Of a stretch of 55,291 bases of DNA, positions 17,581-25,132 are shown piece by piece. A program made the position numbers and the translations under genes. Source of the DNA: an uncultured Prevotellaceae bacterium (GTDB taxonomy: Bacteria; Bacteroidota; Bacteroidia; Bacteroidales; Bacteroidaceae); assembly GCA_937910905.1 (NCBI GenBank), contig CALEPV010000014.1, positions 1 to 55,291 of the forward strand. The letters run 5' to 3'. The notes beneath the pieces were generated by a model. The model saw only the letters and a list, made by a program, of their open reading frames with translations. It made no database searches and was not told the origin of the DNA. Numbering within the stretch: the stretch's first letter is position 1; the number at the start of each line of letters is the position of its first letter.

Positions 17581-18687
17581 TCACTTGGTCTGACACAGCG
17601 TGAATCTGAACTGGCGACCGCCGCTCTCGATTACGATGTCGCCCTTACGGCCACCCATCTTCTTGAAAGGTGCGGGTAGCGGTTCGACAAAGATAATCAA
17701 GGCATAGTTGGCAAACTGGCTCATGTCCATGCGCTGCCACTCGATGCCCTTGCCGCGCAGAAAGCGTATCACCGACTCGGAGACTGCATTCTTGAGCTTG
17801 TCTGACAGGTTGCTGTAGCTCTCCACCTGCACCCACGAGGGCAGCTCGACGACACGCCAGTTGCGGCCATCGTCCAGCGTCACATCGCTGGTGGAATAGA
17901 CGGGTATGGGGTAGAAGGTCTTTTTTTTGCCCGACAGACCGATGGCGCGCATCGTGCCTGTGAACAAATCGAGATCCATGCTCTTGGTGCCGCCATCGGC
18001 CACACCCTCGACCTCAATCACCACCTGGCCAGACTGCGACACGACTATGCTGTCGGACACGTTGCCGTAGGTTAGCACCACAGTGGTCTGTCGGCGCTCG
18101 CTCGAGGTGTTGGCATCGCACAGCAGGTGCAGCGTATCGCCGCTGGCCTCCTGGGTGGCGTGCAGCCATGCGGTGTCGCTTGAAGCTATGTGTATGGTCC
18201 ACTCGTCCTGGTTCGGCTCTGCGGCTACGCTTACGTTAGAGTAGCTGGCCTCGCACTCGAAATCGATGCTGTGGTTGGCCAGCACCAGTGTGGGGTTAGC
18301 GGTCCGAGTGGCACTGATCTCGTCGAGCTGGCGACGACACTTGGCCGCATTGGTGTTTCCGCCGTCGTAGCTCATGCTGCGTTTGAAATAGCTCTCGGCC
18401 GTGCGGTAGAGCTGCTTGTTGTTGGTGCGTTTGGCTTGAGCCACGGCGCCTAAGCCTTTGTTGTAGTAGCACTCGGCTATCTTGCTATTGCACTTTTTCT
18501 TGTTGGACGCATTGCCATTGAGCCTCATCGAGGTCTCAAAATGGCCTATGGCCACATCCCACTGGCTGCTCTGCATGGCCTGCACACCGTTGTTGTAGGA
18601 TCCGCTGGCGCTCTGGGCGTAGGCTGTCTGTGGTGCTATCGCTATGAGCAGTGCTACGATAGCTCCGATAAGTGTTCGTTGTAGCAT
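17581..18687 (-). CDS. Exported TPR-like and BACON domain protein
   Basis: 368 residues. A signal peptide (cleavage near AYAQ-S, residue 25) is followed by helical repeat pairs of TPR type (YNNGVQAMQSSQWDVAIGHF; later CYYNKGLGAVAQA and LYRTAESYFKRS). A BACON-like beta domain comes next (about 135-225: SIDFECEASYSNVSV ... SDSIVVSQSG). The remaining 140 residues are unassigned. BACON domains are Bacteroidetes modules usually linked to carbohydrate or mucin binding. It lies inside the kinase/FHA cluster, 22 bp after the transmembrane kinase and 35 bp before the zinc-ribbon gene, so it could be an envelope partner of the kinase. That role is inference. Confidence 0.8.
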   Translation of the reverse strand: MLQRTLIGAIVALLIAIAPQTAYAQSASGSYNNGVQAMQSSQWDVAIGHFETSMRLNGNASNKKKCNSKIAECYYNKGLGAVAQAKRTNNKQLYRTAESYFKRSMSYDGGNTNAAKCRRQLDEISATRTANPTLVLANHSIDFECEASYSNVSVAAEPNQDEWTIHIASSDTAWLHATQEASGDTLHLLCDANTSSERRQTTVVLTYGNVSDSIVVSQSGQVVIEVEGVADGGTKSMDLDLFTGTMRAIGLSGKKKTFYPIPVYSTSDVTLDDGRNWRVVELPSWVQVESYSNLSDKLKNAVSESVIRFLRGKGIEWQRMDMSQFANYALIIFVEPLPAPFKKMGGRKGDIVIESGGRQFRFTLCQTK

Positions 18688-18709
18688 ATCAAACTTATGT
18701 GTTTAGCTG

Positions 18710-20215
18710 TTAGTCATCGGTGTTGTCGGTGGCGGTGAACGGCTCTATGCGGTCCAGGCGCTCGCGCAGTGGCAAGTAGATGTCGGCATAGTCGGCAAAC
18801 TCGTTGGCCATGGAGTCCAGGCGCTGCTGCACGGCCACAAGCTGTGTCTGTGCGGTCTCACGGCGCTCGGCGAGGCTGTCCAGCAGGCTGCCCATAGCCT
18901 CGGTGCTGGCTGCAAGCAGTATGTTAAGGGCTTCCATGTACTTCTCTTCCACCATGTACTGCTCGTCGTACCACTCCTCGCCAGCCATATAGGTGTCGGC
19001 CAGCAGGATCAGCGAGTCGGCGCGGAAGTACTCGGGGCGTACAACGGCGTTGATAGAGTCGGTGTTAATCACAGGTGCTGCCAGTGGCTCCGCCTCCACG
19101 AGCTGCTCCAGAACAGGCTCGGCATCGCCGCTGTGACCACTACAAGTAGCTGCTATGCCTATCACGATGGCTATCACGACAGCTACCGCGGCGCCTATCT
19201 GCACGCGGCGGTCCTGCCACAGCTGTCGCGGGTCGAACCGTCGGGCGGGCTCGGTGGCGGGCTGGAAGCTGGCTGGCGTGGCGGTGTCGGCAGCCGCAGT
19301 GGGTGTGGCGATGTCGGCTGGCTGCGCTGCGGTGTCGGCTGCGGGCTGAGCTAAGGTGTCGGTCTGCAAGCCCAAACGGGCTGCGATGTCCACCTCGTGG
19401 CCGTGCAGCTTGGCGTAGGTGAGGTCGGCTATGGTGCTCGCCGTGGGCCGCTCGGTGGGGCTCGCTGAGAGGCATCGGTACACTATTTGTTTGAGGACGT
19501 TGCTATAGTCCTCCGAGATGATGGGTATCTCGGCGCCGTTCTTCTGCAGTATGCCGCCGTGATTGCCGAAGGGGGTGTCCTTGGTCATCAGTTCATACAT
19601 CATGGCTCCGAGCGACCATATATCGCTGGCAGGCACAGGACGCGGGTTGGAGCTAAAGCGCTCGGGACCCATATAGGCCAGTGTGCCACCGCTCTGCTCG
19701 GCGTGCGAACCGGCGCGCATGGTGCTACGCACCCGCGCACTGATGCCGAAGTCGGTAATCATGTAGCTGCCCTCATCGCTGATTAGTATATTGTCGGGTT
19801 TGATGTCCTGGTGTATGACGGGTGGCGTCTTCTCGTGCAGATAGGCCAGACCAGCAGCCACATCGTGCAGCAGTTGCCAGCACTGGTCCTCGGTGATATC
19901 GGTCCCAGGCGAGAGATAGGCGAAGGCCGACCCGTGGCGACAATACGGCAGTATGAGGAAGGGCATACGTTCCCAACAGTCGAAGTAGGTGGGACGCAGC
20001 AGGTTGGTATGGTTCAGGTCGAACACTAAGGAGAACTCCTGGGTGAACAGCGAGATGCCGGCGTCGTCCAGTCCCTGGCCTGGGGCATACACCTTGACGG
20101 CCACCTCGATGTTGGCACGGGTGTCCTGTGCCAGCCACACCTCGGAGAAACCGCCTCGACCCAGCAGTCTCTGCAGTTCGTAGCGGTCGGCAAAAAGCAA
20201 GCCTTCTGTGAGCAT
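18710..20215 (-). CDS. Transmembrane Ser/Thr protein kinase
   Basis: 501 residues. The kinase domain covers about 11-270: GRGGFSEVW (19-27), K41 (VAVKVY), catalytic loop HQDIKPDN (135-142), DFG (155-157) and GPERF in the activation segment. The catalytic loop has HQD instead of HRD, but Asp137, Lys139 and Asn142 are kept, so activity is still expected. A Thr/Ala/Pro-rich juxtamembrane segment (285-325) precedes one helix (about 339-357) and an outer region of about 140 residues, largely helical (LLDSLAERRETAQTQL). This is the layout of PknB-type receptors, but without PASTA repeats. It is the first gene of the six-gene cluster and the likely signal entry point. Confidence 0.92.
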   Translation of the reverse strand: MLTEGLLFADRYELQRLLGRGGFSEVWLAQDTRANIEVAVKVYAPGQGLDDAGISLFTQEFSLVFDLNHTNLLRPTYFDCWERMPFLILPYCRHGSAFAYLSPGTDITEDQCWQLLHDVAAGLAYLHEKTPPVIHQDIKPDNILISDEGSYMITDFGISARVRSTMRAGSHAEQSGGTLAYMGPERFSSNPRPVPASDIWSLGAMMYELMTKDTPFGNHGGILQKNGAEIPIISEDYSNVLKQIVYRCLSASPTERPTASTIADLTYAKLHGHEVDIAARLGLQTDTLAQPAADTAAQPADIATPTAAADTATPASFQPATEPARRFDPRQLWQDRRVQIGAAVAVVIAIVIGIAATCSGHSGDAEPVLEQLVEAEPLAAPVINTDSINAVVRPEYFRADSLILLADTYMAGEEWYDEQYMVEEKYMEALNILLAASTEAMGSLLDSLAERRETAQTQLVAVQQRLDSMANEFADYADIYLPLRERLDRIEPFTATDNTDD

Positions 20216-20277
20216 AGTATCTGTGTTATATATCTATTCGTATTCGGCAGAATGAGATTGCATATATACACAAAAAG

Positions 20278-20493
20278 ACGTGAGAATCAGCCCTCATTGC
20301 TGGTCCCACGTGTGAAGCTCTGGCATTGCTTATAGTAGTCGGGACAAGCAACACCGAAACTCATGCCAATATGTACAGCACAACACGCTACAGCCATGGC
20401 CGCAACGCGTGTATGCAGATACATACGCATGAGCGTCGTTGCTACTTTGCCGCTTGACTACTATTGGGTGGAATTGCCAGATTCTCACACGTC
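20278..20493. repeat. Long imperfect inverted repeat in the leader of the kinase cluster
   Basis: Arms at about 20307-20349 and 20452-20492 pair over about 40 bp with small bulges: ACGTGTGAAG with CTCACACGT, CTGGCA with TGCCAG, TAGTAGTC with GACTACTA, and AAGC with GCTT. A second partial copy of the outer arm (GACGTGAGAATC, 20278-20289) can pair with GATTCTCACACGTC (20480-20493). The 100-bp loop has further hairpins (ACACGC/GCGTGT; GCCATGGC). It fills half of the 455-bp gene-free stretch 20216-20670. It could be a decayed mobile element or a structured leader RNA. I find no reading frame of merit in it. Confidence 0.55.
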
Positions 20494-20536
20494 AAGTACA
20501 AAGCGTCAACTAACGCCTTTTTGTCATATATGTTTC

Positions 20537-20573
20537 GACGCCGGTCAGCGCGAGCGCTACCGGAATCGGCGTC
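20537..20573. terminator. GC-rich hairpin upstream of the kinase cluster
   Basis: GACGCCG at 20537-20543 pairs with CGGCGTC at 20567-20573, and inside it GGT-AGCGC pairs with GCGCT-ACC. It lies about 100 bp past the stop of the beta-barrel gene on the minus strand and may end that transcript. There is no long T-run directly after it. Confidence 0.35.
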
Positions 20574-20670
20574 AAAGGTAGTACATTATTTAGGTTTTAC
20601 ACAACAATATGCCCCATTTTTTTTCGCGACACCTGCGCAGGGCATATAGAATATGATGAGCACGGACTGT

Positions 20671-21429
20671 TCACTTTGTGCGAAGCAGGTCGAAGAGATA
20701 GGTGGTTTTGATGATGATGGCACCGTTGGCGGAGCGGCCGAAGGGGTCTTTCTTGCCGTTGTCGAACATGTCGGAGAGTGCGAAGTAGTAGCGTCCTTCC
20801 AGCTGGAAGTGGCCTATGGCTGTGCTCAGCTCCACGCCGGCGGCACCGGCCAGGCCGTACTCGAACTTGCGCTGGATGTCGAGGTCGTACTGCGCCGTGA
20901 CGTTGTTGGGTCGCAGGGTCAGCGTGGCGTCGCTCCACTCGCCGCTTCGCTGGTCGCTGTCGCTGAGCAGGAAGTTGAACTGCGGACCGGCCATCACGAA
21001 GAACTGCATCCCGCGCTGCTCCTTGCCCCAGGCCATGCGTGCAAACACGGGCAGCTGGATGTAGCTGGCATCGCGCTGGTAGGTGTCGGTGCTGGTCTCT
21101 ATGACCTCCTTCCATCCCAGCTGTGCGTAGTTGAGCTCGGCTTGCACGGCGCATATCGACGAGAAGTACTTCTCGCAGGTGTAGCGCACCGTCACGCCTG
21201 CCGTAGCACCTCCGTGCCACGTCTGCTTGATGGTGGGGTTGAACGACACGCGGTTCAGCACATAGCCTCCGCTGACGCCGACTGCCAGGTCGGACCGAGA
21301 AATGCCCACCTGGGCGGAGGTGAGGAGGGGGAAGAGTAAGGCAAGGAGGAGGAGGAGAGGCCCCTCCCCCCGCCCTTCCTCAGAGGGGGGGAGTGGATAC
21401 TTTAGGAATTTGGGGAGCGTATGGGGCAT
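20671..21429 (-). CDS. Outer-membrane beta-barrel protein (PorT-like)
   Basis: 252 residues from the ATG at 21429. The mature part has alternating strands typical of the outer-membrane beta-barrel/PorT family (GVSGGYVLNRVSF, FFVMAGPQFNFLLSD, EYGLAGAAGVELS, GRYYFALSDMF), ending in a short strand after ITYLFDLL-like residues. The hydrophobic signal core (LLLLLALLFPLLTSAQ, about 31-46) is preceded by 30 odd residues whose PLPPSEEGRGEGP part is encoded by the G-rich dispersed repeat at 21361-21404. No start codon exists between the repeat and the core, so the repeat supplies the positive end of the signal peptide. It is 23 bp after the binding-protein gene, so probably co-transcribed. Confidence 0.75.
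   Translation of the reverse strand: MPHTLPKFLKYPLPPSEEGRGEGPLLLLLALLFPLLTSAQVGISRSDLAVGVSGGYVLNRVSFNPTIKQTWHGGATAGVTVRYTCEKYFSSICAVQAELNYAQLGWKEVIETSTDTYQRDASYIQLPVFARMAWGKEQRGMQFFVMAGPQFNFLLSDSDQRSGEWSDATLTLRPNNVTAQYDLDIQRKFEYGLAGAAGVELSTAIGHFQLEGRYYFALSDMFDNGKKDPFGRSANGAIIIKTTYLFDLLRTK
21361..21404 (+). repeat. G-rich dispersed repeat, copy C, inside a coding sequence
   Basis: CCCCTCCCCCCGCCC, then a CTCAGAG turn, then GGGGGGGAGTGGATACTTT. This matches the 3' half of copies A (10228) and B (35700), with GAGTGGNTACTNT at the end. It is read on the opposite strand as the N-terminal region of the beta-barrel protein. Confidence 0.6.
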
Positions 21430-21452
21430 ATGGGGCGTATGGGGCTTCTCTA

Positions 21453-22607
21453 CTATTCCACCTCTATCGTCTGTTCTCGTGTGTAGTGCACCACCTCCAC
21501 GCAGATGTTCATGTGGCCGCCGCCTGTGTCGGGCAGGGCGAAGAGCATGGGGTTCTGGTAGTGTGCGGGATGCAGGTTCTGGAGGTTGCTCTCCAGCGCA
21601 TCGCCGTAGGTGGCGAGGCCCTTGAGGAAGTACCACGCCACGTCGAAGCCCATCATGCCCCATCGCGGGAAGGTGTTCTGCATCGGCTGGTGGAACCAGT
21701 ACTGGTACAGCTGGTCGAACTGCCGGGTGCTGAATGCCAGCGGATTGCGGTAGAAGGAAGTATATATGTGTGTGTCGAAGCGGTAGAAGTCGGCCAGCAG
21801 CGTGCTGGTGAAGGTCTGCCACGAGGGGTAGCCCAGCAGTGTGATCTGGCAGTCGGGGTTGGCCCGCTGGTAGTCGCGCAGGCGCGGCATCAGCTTGTTG
21901 ATGGCACGTATGGTGGCGGAGTTGACCACCACCACGTTGTGGCGCAGGGGGTTGAAGGCCATGGCGTAGGAATCGTCGTCGGCATCGATCTCCACCGTGC
22001 GCAGGAAGGCGCCGCGGGCATTGAGCACCGAGCGCAGCTGCAGCTCCAGCGAGCGGCCATCGTCGTTGGCATCGCCTGCCTCGACGAACACGAAGTGGCT
22101 GTTGCTGAACTGCTGGTTGAACACGGCGGCGGCCTGTGCCTGTATCTGCGCCCGCGGAGCTGTCACGAGGTACATCAGCGGATTGGTGCGCAGCTGTGCT
22201 GTGCTGGCCGTGAAGGGCACCACCAGTCGTGTGCCGTGGCGCAGACAGTAGTCGGACAGCGCCGGCAGCTGGGCGGCATCCAGCGGACCGAACACCACGT
22301 CGCGGTCGGCCAGCTGGCCACCTGCCAGCAGCTCCGACATCTCGGCCTCGGTCGTGCCCGAGTGCTGTGCCACGATGTCCACGCTCACGCCGCTGTGCCG
22401 CAGGCTGTCCACGGCCAGCAGCACGCCCTGGTAGAACTCCACCATCTTCTGTCCGCGCTGCGACGTCTCCTTCAGCGGCAGCACCACGCCCACACGCAGC
22501 AACCGCGGTGCCGCGCCGTGCTGTGCCTGCGCCACGACCGCGCCCATGCAGAGCAGCAGCATCACAGCCGCCAGCGGGCGCAGAACAGTATGTAATGTAT
22601 GTTTCAT
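21453..22607 (-). CDS. Periplasmic binding protein-like (type 1 fold) exported protein
   Basis: 384 residues. A signal peptide (VMLLLCMGAVVAQAQ) is followed by RVGVVLPLKETSQRG, FYQGVLLAVDSL and DVVFGPLDAAQLPALSDYC. This is the pattern of the Leu/Ile/Val-binding or LpoA-like Peripla_BP_6 fold seen in Bacteroidales proteins annotated as amino-acid ABC substrate-binding proteins. Many relatives carry LysM repeats before this fold; none is present here. No ABC permease is near, so a transport role is doubtful, and a peptidoglycan or envelope function is an alternative. It has a good promoter at 22724-22755 and a 110-nt leader that includes a 9-bp tandem repeat. Confidence 0.75.
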   Translation of the reverse strand: MKHTLHTVLRPLAAVMLLLCMGAVVAQAQHGAAPRLLRVGVVLPLKETSQRGQKMVEFYQGVLLAVDSLRHSGVSVDIVAQHSGTTEAEMSELLAGGQLADRDVVFGPLDAAQLPALSDYCLRHGTRLVVPFTASTAQLRTNPLMYLVTAPRAQIQAQAAAVFNQQFSNSHFVFVEAGDANDDGRSLELQLRSVLNARGAFLRTVEIDADDDSYAMAFNPLRHNVVVVNSATIRAINKLMPRLRDYQRANPDCQITLLGYPSWQTFTSTLLADFYRFDTHIYTSFYRNPLAFSTRQFDQLYQYWFHQPMQNTFPRWGMMGFDVAWYFLKGLATYGDALESNLQNLHPAHYQNPMLFALPDTGGGHMNICVEVVHYTREQTIEVE

Positions 22608-22624
22608 TTGTATATTGGATTGAC

Positions 22625-22690
22625 GAGGGGTTTGAGGGGTTTGAGGGGTTTGAGGGGTTTGAGGGGTTTGAGGGGTTTGAGGGGTGAGGG
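22625..22690. repeat. 9-bp tandem repeat in a leader
   Basis: Six exact copies of GAGGGGTTT from 22625 to 22678, then GAGGGG and a final TGAGGGG. On the transcribed minus strand it is CCTCAAACC repeated, starting 17 bp before the ATG of the binding-protein gene. Copy number at such tracts tends to vary by slippage. Confidence 0.85.
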
Positions 22691-22723
22691 GTGCATTATC
22701 ACCACAACCTCGCTTTGCGAGGC

Positions 22724-22755
22724 CAAAGGTACGGCCTTTTTTTCACAGCGGCAAA
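22724..22755 (-). promoter_or_regulatory. Promoter of the binding protein/beta-barrel operon
   Basis: Minus strand: -33 TTTG (22755-22752), a 20-bp spacer, and -7 TACCTTTG (22731-22724). This is a full match to the Bacteroidetes consensus. Just downstream a small hairpin, CCTCGC-TTT-GCGAGG (22708-22722), would lie at the very 5' end of the RNA. Confidence 0.75.
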
Positions 22756-22871
22756 TGTTACGGCATTTCTTGCACGAAAGGACAGGGGGGTAGCGGGCAT
22801 TTAGAGTGTCTAAGGCACAACATAGCACCAGAACAGCAATGATATTTCGCATACAAATAATTTGTCGAATG

Positions 22872-22903
22872 TTTGCATTTGAATTTACAATGCACTATAT
22901 TTG
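22872..22903 (+). promoter_or_regulatory. Promoter of the DUF6291/ATPase/DUF4248 module
   Basis: -33 TTTG at 22872-22875, a 20-bp spacer and -7 TATATTTG at 22896-22903. The start codon is at 23098, so the leader is about 190 nt and contains the CACCG-type repeats. With 22608-22871 this accounts for the 490-bp gene-free stretch between the two divergent operons. Confidence 0.7.
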
Positions 22904-22953
22904 CAGCAGCAAAGGAGCAAAACTGGGAATAATTCATGCATCATACCAGCAGG

Positions 22954-23072
22954 AATTGCACCGTGCTGCAGCTGCAGTTACACCGCGCTACAACCGCTGT
23001 TTCAGCGTGCTCCAGCCACTGCTACACCGCGCTATAAATGCAGCTGCAGCACGCTACGACCACCGTTACACT
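22954..23072. repeat. Degenerate CACCGYGCT repeats in the leader of the replication-like module
   Basis: About six units spaced 18-22 bp share the core CACCGYGCT: TTGCACCGTGCTGCAGC, TTACACCGCGCTACAACC, TTTCAGCGTGCTCCAGCC, CTACACCGCGCTATAAA, and two weaker ones. Palindromic CAGCTGCAG pieces separate them. The same core appears at 49673-49755. No reading frame of merit covers them. Confidence 0.6.
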
Positions 23073-23097
23073 ATGACCAAACAACAAATCTCAAGAT

Positions 23098-24216
23098 ATG
23101 CAACGAATCACACTCAACACTTTCAGCTTTCAGCGCAAATACCACGACGCACTCAGCAACCTGAGCGATGAGCAGTACGGCCGTTTCATGCGTGCCATCT
23201 GTGTCTACGCCCTTTATGGTGAATCGCCGGATTTCAAAGGGGTGGATCTGACTCTGTGGAACTACCTGCAACCCGCCATCGACAAGTCGCGCCGCAAAGC
23301 CAACGGCAAGTCCGGCCGCAAGAGCAGCGGCGATAGCAACTCTGCTGACAGCCTGTACAGCACCGACAGTCAAGACTGCACTGAAAATCAGGGCGGTACA
23401 GACAAGCCAGACGGTACAGACGGACAAGGCAGAACAGACAATCAGAACAACAGCACAGACAACCCGAGCAGCACAGACAGCCAAGGTAAGCTCTTCGCCG
23501 ACTCCGTTTCATCCCCCAATCCGAAATCAAATGAAATCAAATCGCAAAGTTCGCAATTTGATTTCGACAGAGAAGTACCGCCCCCTATTCCCCCGAAAGA
23601 AGAAATACCCCCTATAACCCCTAAAGAAGAAAAGACCCCTATTATCCCCACCGAAGAGACGTCGGCGAAAGTGCGAAAAAACGCACTTTGCGCAACCGCG
23701 GTTGCAACCAAGACTAAAGAAACAGCCTCCAGAGCCTGCAAGCCCGCTTCCAAAGCGCAAACCAAAGGCAAACAGCAACGGCCTAAAAGCCTGCAAACCC
23801 GCGCACGCCAGGTGTTCGAGGAGCACTATCTGTCGCTGGTGAACCGTCACTACTACTGGACCAGCAAGGACGCCGGCCACATGAGGCACCTACTGGAGAA
23901 GCTGCAGTTCGACCGCCAGCAGAGCGGCCTGCCCATAGGCGACGATGCGCTGCTCGACGACCTGCAGCAGCTACTGGCGTCTATCCGCGACCCGTGGATT
24001 ATACAGCACTTCGAGGTGGCTATCGTCAACTCGCAGTACAACAAGATATGCAGCGCTGCAACTGCCGCAGCAGTAGCGGCCTCAGCCGGTGCGTCGATCA
24101 GGGCCCCGGGCTCTGGGCAGCACAGCCAGCCTGCGCAGGCCATGCAGCAGGGCGTGGTACTGAAGTCCACGCAGTTCGACCAATTCATAGACAAACTCTC
24201 ATCACGATGGCAATGA
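23098..24216 (+). CDS. DUF6291 domain protein, replication-like
   Basis: 372 residues. The N-terminus (FQRKYHDALSNLSDEQYGRFMRAICVYALYGESPDF) matches the DUF6291 family of phage and mobile-element proteins, often found next to a DnaC-like loader. A low-complexity linker follows: Thr/Asp/Gln-rich (STDSQDCTENQGG) at about 100-140 and tandem PPIPPKEE-type units at about 160-185. A C-terminal helical part (residues 235-330) resembles DnaD-type replication proteins (VFEEHYLSLVNRHYYWTSKD). It overlaps the next gene by 10 bp, so the two are translationally coupled. The replication role is inferred from the family and partner. Confidence 0.72.
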   Translation: MQRITLNTFSFQRKYHDALSNLSDEQYGRFMRAICVYALYGESPDFKGVDLTLWNYLQPAIDKSRRKANGKSGRKSSGDSNSADSLYSTDSQDCTENQGGTDKPDGTDGQGRTDNQNNSTDNPSSTDSQGKLFADSVSSPNPKSNEIKSQSSQFDFDREVPPPIPPKEEIPPITPKEEKTPIIPTEETSAKVRKNALCATAVATKTKETASRACKPASKAQTKGKQQRPKSLQTRARQVFEEHYLSLVNRHYYWTSKDAGHMRHLLEKLQFDRQQSGLPIGDDALLDDLQQLLASIRDPWIIQHFEVAIVNSQYNKICSAATAAAVAASAGASIRAPGSGQHSQPAQAMQQGVVLKSTQFDQFIDKLSSRWQ

Positions 24217-24794
24217 TAAACTTCCAGAAAGCAGTCGACGAACTGCGCGCCTGCGGCATCTACCCCATAGCCGCCGACAGCATAACATTCCGCATACCCA
24301 ACGCCCGCGAGCAGCTGTGGCACGGGCTCCAGCACTTCACCGGCGGCCACGCACGCTGGCTGCCCGCCTACGAGAAGATAGCCGCCTACCTGACCGACAA
24401 CCAAGGCCGCGGCCTGCTGCTGCAAGGGCCGTGCGGAGTGGGCAAGAGCCTGATATGCTGGAACATACTGCCCATCCTGATGTGCGAGTACTGCAACCTG
24501 ATGGTGGAGCCGTTCTCAGCCCACGACATCAACCGTCACATAGACCGTGCCCTCAAGCGGGCCATCGTCACCATCGACGACGTGGGCGTAGAAGCCGAGG
24601 CTGTGAGCTACGGCAACCGCCGTCAGGCATTCACCGAGCTGGTGGACAACGCCGAGCGCAAAGGCCACCTGCTGTTCTGCACCACCAACCTCAACGAGCG
24701 CCAGCTGGCCGAGAAGTACGGCGAGCGCACCATGGACCGCCTTGTGGCCATCACCACAAGGGTGAAGATCGAAGGCGAAAGCATGAGAGGATAA
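24207..24794 (+). CDS. DnaC-like AAA+ ATPase
   Basis: 195 residues. Walker A is GPCGVGKSL (about 74-82), Walker B IVTIDDVG, and a sensor-type CTTNLNERQLAEKYGERTMDRL follows, as in DnaC/IstB helicase-loader ATPases. The start is taken at the first ATG (24207). A second ATG at 24213 gives the classic ATGA overlap with the upstream stop and is equally possible. It would load or remodel a helicase with the DUF6291 partner. There is no transposase next to it, so an IstB role is unlikely. Confidence 0.8.
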   Translation: MAMINFQKAVDELRACGIYPIAADSITFRIPNAREQLWHGLQHFTGGHARWLPAYEKIAAYLTDNQGRGLLLQGPCGVGKSLICWNILPILMCEYCNLMVEPFSAHDINRHIDRALKRAIVTIDDVGVEAEAVSYGNRRQAFTELVDNAERKGHLLFCTTNLNERQLAEKYGERTMDRLVAITTRVKIEGESMRG

Positions 24795-24840
24795 GACCCA
24801 TAAGCCCTATAAGCCCCACCACCCCAACCCCACACCCCCT

Positions 24841-25050
24841 ATGACCCCCACATCCATCTTCAAGGGCCAGCTGGCCCAGCTCTACTACCCCGACGCATCG
24901 CCCACCACGGCGCTGCGATGGCTCAACGAGGACATCAGCCGCGACAGCCAACTCGTGGAGCACCTGCAGCGCGTGGGCTACTCCAAGTCCACACGCCGCC
25001 TGTCGCGCCCCATGGTAGTGCTGATACGCGACGCTCTGGGCGAGCCCTGA
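24841..25050 (+). CDS. DUF4248 domain small protein
   Basis: 69 residues, normal for the family. Sequence features are GQLAQLYYPDASPTTALRWL in the first half, GYSKSTRRLSR in the middle and a terminal LGEP, as in the DUF4248 proteins common in Bacteroides accessory regions next to VirE/primase-like genes. It looks like a winged-helix or other small DNA-binding protein, but no function is established. It closes the three-gene module, 46 bp after the ATPase gene. The spacer holds CCTATAAGCCC-type junk repeats. Confidence 0.8.
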   Translation: MTPTSIFKGQLAQLYYPDASPTTALRWLNEDISRDSQLVEHLQRVGYSKSTRRLSRPMVVLIRDALGEP

Positions 25051-25095
25051 CATATTTTACTGCACTATGTCGGCACGCATTCGCGCGATTCTTAT

Positions 25096-25103
25096 TATCT
25101 TTG
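25096..25103 (+). promoter_or_regulatory. Probable -7 box of the secreted-protein gene
   Basis: TATCTTTG, matching TAnnTTTG, 30 bp before the ATG at 25133. No convincing -33 element. Confidence 0.55.
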
Positions 25104-25132
25104 CCGCCAAATAGCATCCATACTGACCAACA

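Noticed and set aside
12574..20215. Type VI secretion regulation cluster (PpkA/PppA/Fha)
   Set aside because: No Tss, Hcp, VgrG or Clp genes occur in the window, and the FHA and kinase architectures differ.
20216..20670. A tRNA or known riboswitch in the structured gap
   Set aside because: No cloverleaf with a conserved T-arm and no recognisable riboswitch core could be found by eye.
22625..22690. CRISPR array
   Set aside because: The repeats are 9 bp, directly adjacent with no spacers, and no cas genes are near.
24207..24794. IstB transposition helper
   Set aside because: No IstA-type transposase or terminal repeats flank it, and its partner is a DUF6291 protein, which points to a helicase-loader role.
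23098..25050. Prophage or integrative element
   Set aside because: No integrase, terminase, capsid, relaxase or flanking attachment repeat is visible, so only a replication-like module is claimed.
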